DNA of 6,789 nucleotides, taken from JBOHCT01 sp050699055. GTDB taxonomy: Bacteria; Actinomycetota; Actinomycetes; Streptosporangiales; JBOHCT01. The stretch spans positions 1 through 6,789 of the forward strand of contig JBOHCT010000213.1 of NCBI GenBank assembly GCA_050699055.1, given 5' to 3'. The notes under the pieces were generated by a model. It ran no database searches. It saw only the letters and a list, made by a program, of their open reading frames with translations, and was not told the DNA's origin. Below are positions 1 through 5,431 of the stretch, piece after piece. Numbering within the stretch: the stretch's first letter is position 1; the number at the start of each line of letters is the position of its first letter. The position numbers and the translations under genes were made by a program.

Positions 1-244
1 CAGCACAGCCGCCTGGCCCGCAACCTGACATCGACGACGATCTCCGAACCTAGAGCCACGCCCCGTGCGCGTCCTGTCACCCGCGGCGCGTGTCGCGGAT
101 CCCCTACCCGCTCAGCCTTCCGCCACCCTCACCCCCCTGCCAGCACCCACACCCATGCCAGGAGAGCCGTAAAGATGCGCCCACACCGCGCGAGGACGGG
201 GAGGGTCCCCGAGACTTTCCGTGCCGTGACATCCTTCTCTCGTC
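1..244. other. Intergenic/5' flanking region, no supported gene
   Basis: I see no complete gene here. A plus frame is open from base 3 to a TAG at 51-53 (ending ..DIDDDLRT), which could be the tail of a gene entering from the left but is too short to judge. On the minus strand an ATG at 31-29 has a GGAG ten bases upstream (complement of 42-45) and would begin MSGCGPGGCA. It could be the start of a gene leaving the window, and synteny with M. tuberculosis (rimP Rv2842c divergent from Rv2843) would place rimP on this side. The ten visible residues are not recognisable as RimP. The region is probably a divergent promoter area. I could not find a convincing -35/-10 pair for either direction. Confidence 0.45.
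197..211. repeat. Small inverted repeat upstream of the lipoprotein gene
   Basis: CGGGGA at 197-202 and TCCCCG at 206-211 form a perfect 6-bp stem with a GGG triloop, 33 bases upstream of the GTG start at 245. No T-tract follows on either strand, so an intrinsic terminator is unlikely. It could be an operator or a leader structure. The stem is short, so chance is a real possibility in DNA this GC-rich. Confidence 0.3.
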
Positions 245-745
245 GTGAACCGTCGTGATCCAGCCCCCACACGCCGTGCCGTGCTCTTGGGCGCGCTGGC
301 GCTCCTCGGCGCGGCCGGCTGCGAGCCGCTCGGCTACATCCAGCCGGAGCCTCCAGGCCCCGGCGTGCTCATCGCGCGCCGCGCGATCACCAGCGAAGAG
401 GACTTGCTCGCGCGTTACGCGGCGGTGCGTCGCAGGCACCCCTCGCTCGCCGCACGACTCGACCCGGTCGCCGCCGACCATCGCGAGCACCTGCGCGCCC
501 TTCGCGGGCGGGTGGTCGGCGGCGCGACCGCACGCCCCACCCACGGCTCGACGTCGTCTGTCCCGTCCGTGCCCGCCGGTCCTGACCACGCCGTCGCCAC
601 CCTGGTCACGGCCGAGCGACACGCGTCCAAACGCCTCTTGGGCGCCCTGGAGAGCGCGCCCGGCCCGCTCGCCCAGCTCCTTGCCAGCGTCAGCGCGTGC
701 GAGGCCACACACGCGACCCTGCTCGCTCCGGAGGCCCCCTCATGA
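245..745 (+). CDS. Small lipoprotein, helical, upstream partner of DUF4439 gene
   Basis: A 166-residue predicted exported lipoprotein of unknown function. Residues 1-26 form a signal peptide: a basic n-region with twin arginines (T-R-R-A-V-L-L, residues 9-15, suggestive of Tat export), a hydrophobic stretch 12-22, and a lipobox ending A-A-G-C, with Cys26 as the probable lipidated residue. Ala rather than Leu at -3 is slightly atypical. The mature part looks helical (about 50-92 and 113-162) with a Gly/Ser/Pro-rich gap at 99-113. His79/His82 (ADHREHL) and Glu153/His156 (CEATH) recall the H/E spacing in ferritin-like helices and partly match the DUF4439 protein encoded next. The start is GTG at 245, chosen because it keeps the arginines before the hydrophobic core; there is no clear ribosome binding site. 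The stop overlaps the next start (ATGA, 742-745), so translation is probably coupled. By position it matches Rv2843 of M. tuberculosis. The export call is firm; the function is unknown. Confidence 0.8.
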   Translation: MNRRDPAPTRRAVLLGALALLGAAGCEPLGYIQPEPPGPGVLIARRAITSEEDLLARYAAVRRRHPSLAARLDPVAADHREHLRALRGRVVGGATARPTHGSTSSVPSVPAGPDHAVATLVTAERHASKRLLGALESAPGPLAQLLASVSACEATHATLLAPEAPS

Positions 746-1272
746 GCACACTCGAGGCGCTGCAGAAAGCGCTGGCCGCCGAACACGTCGCGGTCTACGG
801 CTATGGCGTGGCAGGCGCCGAGCTGCGGGGAAGCCGCCGCGCCCACGCACGTACGGACTGGAAGGCCCACAGGGCCGCCCGCGACGAGCTGCGCCGACTG
901 GTACGTGAGCACGGCGGGCGGCCGACACCGGCCGCCCCCGCATACGACCTGCCCTCCCACCTCAGTGATGGCAGGGCCGCCGAGCGCCTCGCGACCCGGT
1001 TGGAGGAGGGCGTCACCGCGGCCTACGCGGGACTCGTGGCCACGGGCGACACGCGCCTGCGCCGCTTCGCGGCACGAGCCATGCGGGAGTCCGCGATCCG
1101 GGCGTCGCACTGGCGCGGCTCGGCGGAGCCCTTCCCGGGCCTGCCACACGAAGGCGCGGCCGCCGACGCCCCTCAACGGTTCGGCGCGTCCGGCGAGCCC
1201 CGCCAGGAGTCGATGAGCGGCAGCAGCTCCGACAACCGTCCGATCACGGCGTCGGGCTCGGCTCCGTCATAG
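742..1272 (+). CDS. DUF4439 ferritin-like domain protein
   Basis: A 176-residue protein whose first 135 residues look like the actinobacterial DUF4439 family, which has a ferritin-like four-helix fold. Helix 1 carries the typical L-A-A-E-H-x-A-V-Y-G-Y-G (Glu14, His15, Tyr19). Helix 2 has K-A-H-R-A-A-R-D-E-L (His43, Asp48). Next come P-A-Y-D-L-P (66-71), helix 3 with L-E-E-G (Glu88/89), and helix 4 with Glu116 and His123-Trp124. The family-typical ending F-P-G-L-P is at 131-135. There is no signal peptide, so it is probably cytoplasmic. Metal binding is plausible from the fold but unproven, and no biochemical role is known to me. ATG at 742 is preferred over an upstream in-frame start at 697 because GGAGG lies at 730-734, seven bases before it, and homology begins there; it overlaps the lipoprotein stop by ATGA. 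Oddity: residues 136-176 are a low-complexity tail beyond the usual family end, and the last 33 run antisense through the HAD gene. Position matches Rv2844. Confidence 0.88.
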   Translation: MSTLEALQKALAAEHVAVYGYGVAGAELRGSRRAHARTDWKAHRAARDELRRLVREHGGRPTPAAPAYDLPSHLSDGRAAERLATRLEEGVTAAYAGLVATGDTRLRRFAARAMRESAIRASHWRGSAEPFPGLPHEGAAADAPQRFGASGEPRQESMSGSSSDNRPITASGSAPS

Positions 1273-1880
1273 GAGGGCACGGCGCTGTTCGGCACGAGAA
1301 CCGCCCGCATGCCGAAGGACCTCGCACCGTGGATGTCGTCATACGGCCTGTCGCCGACGAACACGCACGAGGCGGGGTCAGCCACGCCGACGGCGGCGAG
1401 CGCCGCGCGAAAGGCCTCTGGGTGCGGCTTCACCCACGGAATCTCGCTTGTGTACACGGCCCCGTGGATGAGACCCAGGACGCCGTCGCGACTGAACACC
1501 CGCTCATGCCACTCACGCGACCACGCGGTGTTGGACAGGACACCGATCCGTATCCCCCGACGGCGCAGGTTCGCGAGGAGGGCGGGAGCCTCCGGGTCGG
1601 TGAACGTGTGCGGCTCCCACGCGTCGTAGCACGCGGCGAGCACGGCCTCGCTCGGCGTGACCCCCGCCTCCGCGAGCACCTCATCGAGGGTGAAACTGCG
1701 GTGCTCGTGCCCGGCCCTCCGCCAGGCGGCACGCTCGGCGTCAAAGAGCGTCTCGGCGATCTCTTCGGCGCGCTCCAGGTCCACCGAGCTCGCGATCCGG
1801 CGCCAGGTGTCGCGTACGTCGATGTCGTGCCAGGGCGTAAGGGTGCCACCCCAGTCGAAGACGACCGCCTCCAGGCTCAC
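1173..1880 (-). CDS. HAD-superfamily hydrolase
   Basis: A 235-residue haloacid dehalogenase-like hydrolase, probably a soluble phosphatase or related phosphotransfer enzyme with unknown substrate. Motif I is V-V-F-D-W-G-G-T-L-T (6-15) with nucleophile Asp9. Motif II is L-S-N-T (Ser116), motif III is Lys151 in W-V-K-P-H-P, and motif IV is F-V-G-D-R-P-Y-D-D (174-182, Asp177, Asp181/182). Residues from about 20 to 92 form the helical cap expected of a C1 subclass. Position +2 after the nucleophile is Gly11 instead of the usual Asp acid/base, a variant found in some HAD branches that may change the chemistry. The start is GTG at 1880. It lies only eight residues before Asp9, and no in-frame start exists in the 25 bases after the acetyltransferase stop. 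The ribosome site is weak (GAAG directly adjacent), so it probably depends on readthrough from upstream translation. Its 3' end overlaps the DUF4439 gene head to head by 100 bp. Confidence 0.9.
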   Translation of the reverse strand: MSLEAVVFDWGGTLTPWHDIDVRDTWRRIASSVDLERAEEIAETLFDAERAAWRRAGHEHRSFTLDEVLAEAGVTPSEAVLAACYDAWEPHTFTDPEAPALLANLRRRGIRIGVLSNTAWSREWHERVFSRDGVLGLIHGAVYTSEIPWVKPHPEAFRAALAAVGVADPASCVFVGDRPYDDIHGARSFGMRAVLVPNSAVPSYDGAEPDAVIGRLSELLPLIDSWRGSPDAPNR

Positions 1881-1905
1881 CTTCGCATCACGCGGCCCAG
1901 GATAG

Positions 1906-2754
1906 TCAGAACATCACGGATGTGAACGTCCCCACGTCGGCGAAGCCAACGCGGTGGTACGCGGCCTTGGCGGGGCCATTGTAGTCGTTCACGTAGAGCG
2001 TCACGGTCGGAGCGACCGACCGGAGCGCCTCGTCGACGACGGCTGCGACACCGTGCGCGGCGAGCCCCTGCCCGCGCAGCGTCGGCTCGACCCACACACC
2101 CTGGATCTGGCAAGCGTACCTGGTCGCGGCGCCGATCTCGGCCTTGAACACGACCGCGTTGTCCTCGATGCGCGCGAACGCCCGGCCGAGGTGCACAAGC
2201 TCAGCCACCCGCGCGCGGTAGAGCGCGCCGCCGTCGCCGACGTCCGGCGACACCCCCACCTCCTCGGTGAACATCGCGAAGCAGGCCGGCAGCAGGACGT
2301 CGAGCTCCTCCGGCCGAACCCGCCGAACAGCCGGGTCATGGACGACACGGGGAAAGTTCGAGGTCGCCATCACCGGCTGCACCGCCCGCACCGCGCGTGG
2401 CGCACCCCAATGGGGACGCAGGAGCCGCCACAGCGCCCCCACGGCGTCGGACGGTCCCACGATGGACGAGCAGCGCCTGCCCTGCGCCCGAGCGCGCTCG
2501 GCGAACGCCTGGACCGCCTCCGGCGTCGCCTCGACAGGGATGAGGTTCGCGCCCGAGTAGCACAGCGACCGCAGGCGCCCCTGCGACACGTATCCCCACA
2601 GCTCCGCGCCGAGCCGTCCGGGGTTGAGCCCCGCCGCGTGCACCCGCGACGCGACGAAGACGCTCGTCACCGGGTCGCGTTCGAGGAGCGCGAGCACCTC
2701 AGCGAGGTCCCTGTCCTCCAGTACCCGGACGGGCGCGGTGCGTAGCACGCGCAT
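1906..2754 (-). CDS. GNAT family N-acetyltransferase (DUF4081 type)
   Basis: A 282-residue two-part protein. Residues 1-130 resemble the N-terminal DUF4081 region and residues 143-282 a GCN5-related acetyltransferase domain. The acetyl-CoA loop is visible as V-W-V-E-P-T-L-R-G-Q-G-L-A (220-232; R/Q-x-x-G-x-G/A pattern). Motif B is L-Y-V-N-D-Y-N-x-x-A-x-x-A-Y-x-x-V-G-F (253-271; Asn259, Tyr266). The family signatures F-x-E-E-V-G-V-S-P (162-170) and Q-G-V-W (218-221) are present. It is expected to transfer acetyl from acetyl-CoA to an amine; the substrate is unknown. Length and position fit M. tuberculosis Rv2867c, next to gcpE. ATG 2754 is preceded by two in-frame GTG codons (2760, 2757), so the exact start is uncertain by two residues. 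The open frame extends upstream to 2877, inside ispG, but those residues are low-complexity and the start there is unlikely. It lies 70 bp after ispG, probably the same transcript. Confidence 0.93.
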   Translation of the reverse strand: MRVLRTAPVRVLEDRDLAEVLALLERDPVTSVFVASRVHAAGLNPGRLGAELWGYVSQGRLRSLCYSGANLIPVEATPEAVQAFAERARAQGRRCSSIVGPSDAVGALWRLLRPHWGAPRAVRAVQPVMATSNFPRVVHDPAVRRVRPEELDVLLPACFAMFTEEVGVSPDVGDGGALYRARVAELVHLGRAFARIEDNAVVFKAEIGAATRYACQIQGVWVEPTLRGQGLAAHGVAAVVDEALRSVAPTVTLYVNDYNGPAKAAYHRVGFADVGTFTSVMF

Positions 2755-2824
2755 CACCACACCGTGTCGCCGAAGATGCGTCCAGGGTAAAGGACCGTTC
2801 GCACCTCCGGACCCCTGAACGCGG

Positions 2825-3991
2825 CTACGAGACCTGGACCTCTGGGTGCCCGCCCGTCTCGAGCTCACCGTCGGCACGCATCCGCTCGGCGATGCGCTCC
2901 GCCTCCTCGATCAGCGTCTCGACGATCCGCGACTCGGGAACGGTCTTGACGACCTCGCCCTTGACGAAGATCTGCCCCTTGCCGTTGCCCGAGGCGACCC
3001 CGAGATCGGCCTCGCGCGCCTCGCCGGGCCCGTTGACGACGCACCCCATGACGGCCACCCGCAGCGGTACCTCCATCCCCTCGAGACCGGTGTTGACCGC
3101 ATCGGCCAGCGTGAAGACGTCGACCTGGGCACGACCACACGAGGGGCAGGAGACGACGTCGAGCCCACGCTGGCGCAGCCCGAGCGACTCGAGGATGGCG
3201 ATGCCGACCTTGACCTCTTCGACGGGTGGGGCGGAGAGCGAGACGCGGATGGTGTCACCGATGCCCTCGGCCAGGAGCGCGCCGAAGGCAGCCGAGGACT
3301 TGATCGTCCCCTGGAACGTGGGTCCTGCCTCGGTCACACCGAGGTGAAGGGGATAGTCGCAGCGCTGCGCGAGCAGGCGATACGCCTGGATCATCAGGAC
3401 AGGGTCGTGATGCTTGACCGAGATCTTGATGTCGCGGAAGTCGTGCTCCTCGAACAGCGAGGCCTCCCACAGCGCCGACTCCACGAGCGCCTCGGCGGTC
3501 GGCTTGCCCCCGTGCCGCTCCAGGACCCTCTTGTCGAGGGACCCGGCGTTGACCCCGATGCGAATCGGGACGCCGGCGTCCTTGGCCGCGCGGGCGATCT
3601 CCCTGACCTTGTCGTCGAACTTCTTGATGTTGCCGGGATTGACGCGGACACCCGCGCAGCCGGCGTCGATCGCCGCGAAAACGTACCGCGGCTGGAAGTG
3701 GATGTCGGCGATGACCGGAATCTGCGACTTCCTCGCGATCGCGGGCAGCGCCTCCGCGTCGTCCTGGCTCGGGACCGCGACGCGGACGATCTGACAGCCG
3801 GTCGCGGTGAGCTCGGCGATCTGCTGCAGCGTGGCGTTGATGTCCGCGGTGACGGTCGTGGTCATCGACTGGACGGACACCGGCGCGTCGCCACCGACGG
3901 CGACGTCGCCCACCCAGATCTGCCGCGACCTACGGCGCTCGGCGACCTGCGGGCCGGGCAGCTCCGGCACCCCCAACGAGACTGCTGTCAT
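2825..3991 (-). CDS. ispG: 4-hydroxy-3-methylbut-2-en-1-yl diphosphate synthase IspG (GcpE)
   Basis: IspG is a cytosolic [4Fe-4S] enzyme that reductively converts 2-C-methyl-D-erythritol 2,4-cyclodiphosphate to HMBPP, the next-to-last MEP-pathway step, using ferredoxin or flavodoxin electrons. The 388-residue protein is full length (M. tuberculosis GcpE is 387). The TIM-barrel part spans about 22-275, with P-V-S-V-Q-S-M (37-43), I-P-V-I-A-D-I-H-F (91-99), V-R-V-N-P-G-N-I (115-122) and I-S-V-K (190-193). The C-terminal cluster domain has C-P-S-C (Cys282, Cys285) and C-V-V-N-G-P-G-E (Cys317, Glu324), the expected three Cys plus one Glu ligands, followed by the conserved A-D-L-G-V-A-S-G-N-G-K-G. 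ATG 3991 is chosen over the upstream in-frame start at 4063 because homology begins there and GAGG (complement of 4001-4004) sits nine bases upstream. A long 286-base gap separates it from the protease gene and carries a candidate promoter and several hairpins, so ispG may be partly independently expressed. Confidence 0.98.
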   Translation of the reverse strand: MTAVSLGVPELPGPQVAERRRSRQIWVGDVAVGGDAPVSVQSMTTTVTADINATLQQIAELTATGCQIVRVAVPSQDDAEALPAIARKSQIPVIADIHFQPRYVFAAIDAGCAGVRVNPGNIKKFDDKVREIARAAKDAGVPIRIGVNAGSLDKRVLERHGGKPTAEALVESALWEASLFEEHDFRDIKISVKHHDPVLMIQAYRLLAQRCDYPLHLGVTEAGPTFQGTIKSSAAFGALLAEGIGDTIRVSLSAPPVEEVKVGIAILESLGLRQRGLDVVSCPSCGRAQVDVFTLADAVNTGLEGMEVPLRVAVMGCVVNGPGEAREADLGVASGNGKGQIFVKGEVVKTVPESRIVETLIEEAERIAERMRADGELETGGHPEVQVS

Positions 3992-4000
3992 GTAGTGACA

Positions 4001-4004
4001 CCTC
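4001..4004 (-). promoter_or_regulatory. Ribosome binding site of ispG
   Basis: The minus strand reads GAGG here, nine bases before the ATG at 3991. This decides the ispG start: the longer open frame beginning at 4063 has extra residues with no family similarity. Confidence 0.65.
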
Positions 4005-4029
4005 GACGCTGTCGCGACTTCCGAACCGC

Positions 4030-4048
4030 CAGGGGAAAGCCTCCCCTG
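4030..4048 (-). repeat. Stem-loop in the ispG leader
   Basis: CAGGGGA at 4030-4036 and TCCCCTG at 4042-4048 form a perfect 7-bp stem with a 5-base loop. It lies 38 bases upstream of the ispG ATG, so it would be in the 5' untranslated RNA if transcription starts at the candidate promoter near 4083-4110. No U-run follows it on the minus strand, so it is not a standard intrinsic terminator. It could be a leader regulatory or stabilising structure. Confidence 0.45.
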
Positions 4049-4082
4049 TGGGCAGCGCACCACACATGCGCTCCTCCACGTG

Positions 4083-4110
4083 ATCGTACTGCCCAGTGCT
4101 TGCCGGTGAA
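4083..4110 (-). promoter_or_regulatory. Candidate promoter of ispG
   Basis: On the minus strand a -10-like TACGAT (complement of 4083-4088) follows a -35-like TTCACC (complement of 4105-4110) after 16 bases. TACGAT is a good match to actinobacterial housekeeping -10 boxes; the -35 matches TTGACA at only four of six positions. The predicted start would be near 4076, giving a leader of about 85 bases. The -35 lies inside one arm of the inverted repeat GTGAACC/GGTTCAC. This is pattern matching only. Confidence 0.4.
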
Positions 4111-4240
4111 CCTCGCGTCGGCCCTTCGGGCCTGCTGGCTTCGGTTCACATGCTCCCGAGTCTCCGCTGCGGCCCTGTGGGCTGTCGACCGCCTTCGGCG
4201 GATTCGTGCTCCTCGGCCCTCGGACGCTCCCCTCGGGAGC
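4106..4240. repeat. Cluster of short triloop hairpins between the protease gene and ispG
   Basis: Within 135 bases there are four tight stem-loops with three-base loops: GGCCC-TTC-GGGCC (4120-4132), CGGCCC-TGT-GGGCTG (4170-4184, one G-T pair), CCGCC-TTC-GGCGG (4189-4201) and GCTCCC-CTC-GGGAGC (4226-4240). The first is enclosed by GTGAACC (4106-4112) and GGTTCAC (4143-4149). A separate 9-base inverted repeat, GCTCCCGAG (4152-4160) with CTCGGGAGC (4232-4240), encloses the next two and competes with the last. CGGCCCT occurs three times (4119, 4170, 4214). On the minus strand two loops read C-GAA-G, a loop type known to give unusually stable small hairpins. This may be a mosaic intergenic repeat element or an RNA control region; the sequence does not decide. 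Confidence 0.55.
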
Positions 4241-4277
4241 CTGCCACTCCTTCGACCCGACTCACCCGACCCCTTCC

Positions 4278-5420
4278 TCAGAACGACGCCGTCACCGGGT
4301 TGACAATGTCGTTGACGAGAGCGACGACGGCGACGAACACGATGAGGCCGAGAAAGACGACAGTCACGGGGAGAAGCTTGTTGTAGTCGACTCTTCCGGG
4401 ATCTGGCCGCCGGACGAGGCGGTAGACGAGGGCACGGCCGCGCTCGAACACCACGACGGCCATGTGCCCCCCGTCGAGCGGAAGGAGCGGCAGCAGGTTG
4501 AAGATCCCGATACCGATGTTGAAGATCGCGATCACCACGAGCAGCCCCTGCAGCCCGCTCTGGGCGTACGCACCACCGGACAGCTGCCCGATGCCCACAA
4601 CGCTGACCACCCTGGACTTCGAGCTACCTCCGCCGTTCCACGGCATCATGTCGCCGACGTGGCTCGGCAGGGCCGCCAGCGCCTGGCCGGTCTGGGCGAT
4701 CGCCTGCCCGAACGTCGCGAACGACCGCTGCACGGCCGCTCCCGGCGGCAGGTGCTCCACGGTGCCCGCGATGTGGATCCCGACGATGTAGCGCGAGTCA
4801 TGTTCGCGGGGGTCGACGGTCCGCGTGACCGCCTGCCCGCCGCGACGCATCTTCAGCGTGACGGGCTCACCGTGAGCCTGCTGGATGATCGAGGAAAGCT
4901 GGTTCGGCCCCCCCTCCAGGCGCGTGCCGTCCACCGCGACGACGGTGTCGCCCGCGTGCAGCTCGCCATACGCCGGCGCGGTCTGCTGGCAGTGGCCGCC
5001 GGCCTTGGCGCCGAGGCACCTCGCGACATCGACGACCTTCACCTGACCGCTGGGCACGGGGTAGAGGGCGAACACCGCGACGAACGCGATGATGGCCAGC
5101 ACGAAGTGGGTGAACGAGCCCGCGCCCAGCACGGCGAACCGCTGCCATCCCGGCTTGTTGACCATCGCCCGGTCCGCGTCCTCGGGTGGGACCTCCTCGA
5201 GGTCGGTCTGGCCGACGATGTTGACGAACCCGCCGGCGGGGATCGCCTTGACGCCGTACTCCGTCTCTCCGCGGCGAAACGACCACAGGGTGGGGCCGAA
5301 GCCGAGGAAGTACCGGGTGACCTTCATGCCGAAGGCCTTGGCCGTCGCCATGTGGCCGGCCTCGTGCAGACAGACCGAGATCACGATCGCCACGACGAAG
5401 GCGACGACACCGATGAGCAC
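4278..5420 (-). CDS. rseP: M50 family site-2 (intramembrane) zinc metalloprotease, RseP/Rip1 type
   Basis: A 380-residue membrane protease that cuts transmembrane substrates inside the bilayer. Relatives release sigma factors by cleaving anti-sigma factors (RseP in E. coli, Rip1 = Rv2869c in M. tuberculosis). Membrane segment 1 (about 3-25) carries the zinc motif H-E-A-G-H (His19, Glu20, His23). Then come V-G/L-G-F-G-P-T-L-W-S (39-47) and G-E-T-E-Y-G-V-K-A-I-P-A-G-G-F (51-65), segment 2 (about 96-120), a PDZ domain (about 127-205, with G-D-T-V-V-A-V-D-G at 157-165), segment 3 (about 290-312) leading into N-L-L-P-L-L-P-L-D-G-G-H (308-319, zinc ligand Asp316), and segment 4 (about 348-372). Length fits the family (Rip1 is about 404). 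The usual A-G-P-x-x-N motif reads A-G-S-F-T-H (100-105). The start is GTG 5420, the only suitable one before segment 1; the ribosome site is weak. The position between dxr and ispG is conserved in actinobacteria. Confidence 0.96.
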   Translation of the reverse strand: MLIGVVAFVVAIVISVCLHEAGHMATAKAFGMKVTRYFLGFGPTLWSFRRGETEYGVKAIPAGGFVNIVGQTDLEEVPPEDADRAMVNKPGWQRFAVLGAGSFTHFVLAIIAFVAVFALYPVPSGQVKVVDVARCLGAKAGGHCQQTAPAYGELHAGDTVVAVDGTRLEGGPNQLSSIIQQAHGEPVTLKMRRGGQAVTRTVDPREHDSRYIVGIHIAGTVEHLPPGAAVQRSFATFGQAIAQTGQALAALPSHVGDMMPWNGGGSSKSRVVSVVGIGQLSGGAYAQSGLQGLLVVIAIFNIGIGIFNLLPLLPLDGGHMAVVVFERGRALVYRLVRRPDPGRVDYNKLLPVTVVFLGLIVFVAVVALVNDIVNPVTASF

Positions 5421-5431
5421 GCCGAACCCCG

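Noticed and set aside
415..1176. 253-codon minus-strand frame opposite the lipoprotein and DUF4439 genes
   Set aside because: The plus strand has a signal peptide, coupled stop/start and a DUF4439 match; the minus frame has no recognisable domain.
2755..2824. Promoter or terminator in the ispG-GNAT gap
   Set aside because: CGTTC/GAACG and GTCC/GGAC pairs are short with large loops, and TACCCT on the minus strand has no -35 partner at the right distance.
4226..4240. Intrinsic terminator after the protease gene
   Set aside because: The stem is strong but no U-run follows on the minus strand; the same is true of the other hairpins in the cluster.
4106..4240. CRISPR array or tRNA-like gene
   Set aside because: Repeat units differ in sequence and spacing (loop centres about 51, 18 and 38 bases apart), and there is no cloverleaf or CCA end.
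2846..4303. 485-codon open frame on the plus strand opposite ispG and the hairpin gap
   Set aside because: It is the antisense shadow of a clearly genuine ispG in GC-rich DNA. The product is Asp/Arg/Leu-rich with no domain, and it crosses the intergenic hairpins.
4096..4386. Plus-strand small protein starting in the hairpin gap
   Set aside because: Its first third is a translation of the hairpin repeats and the rest is antisense to the protease C-terminus.
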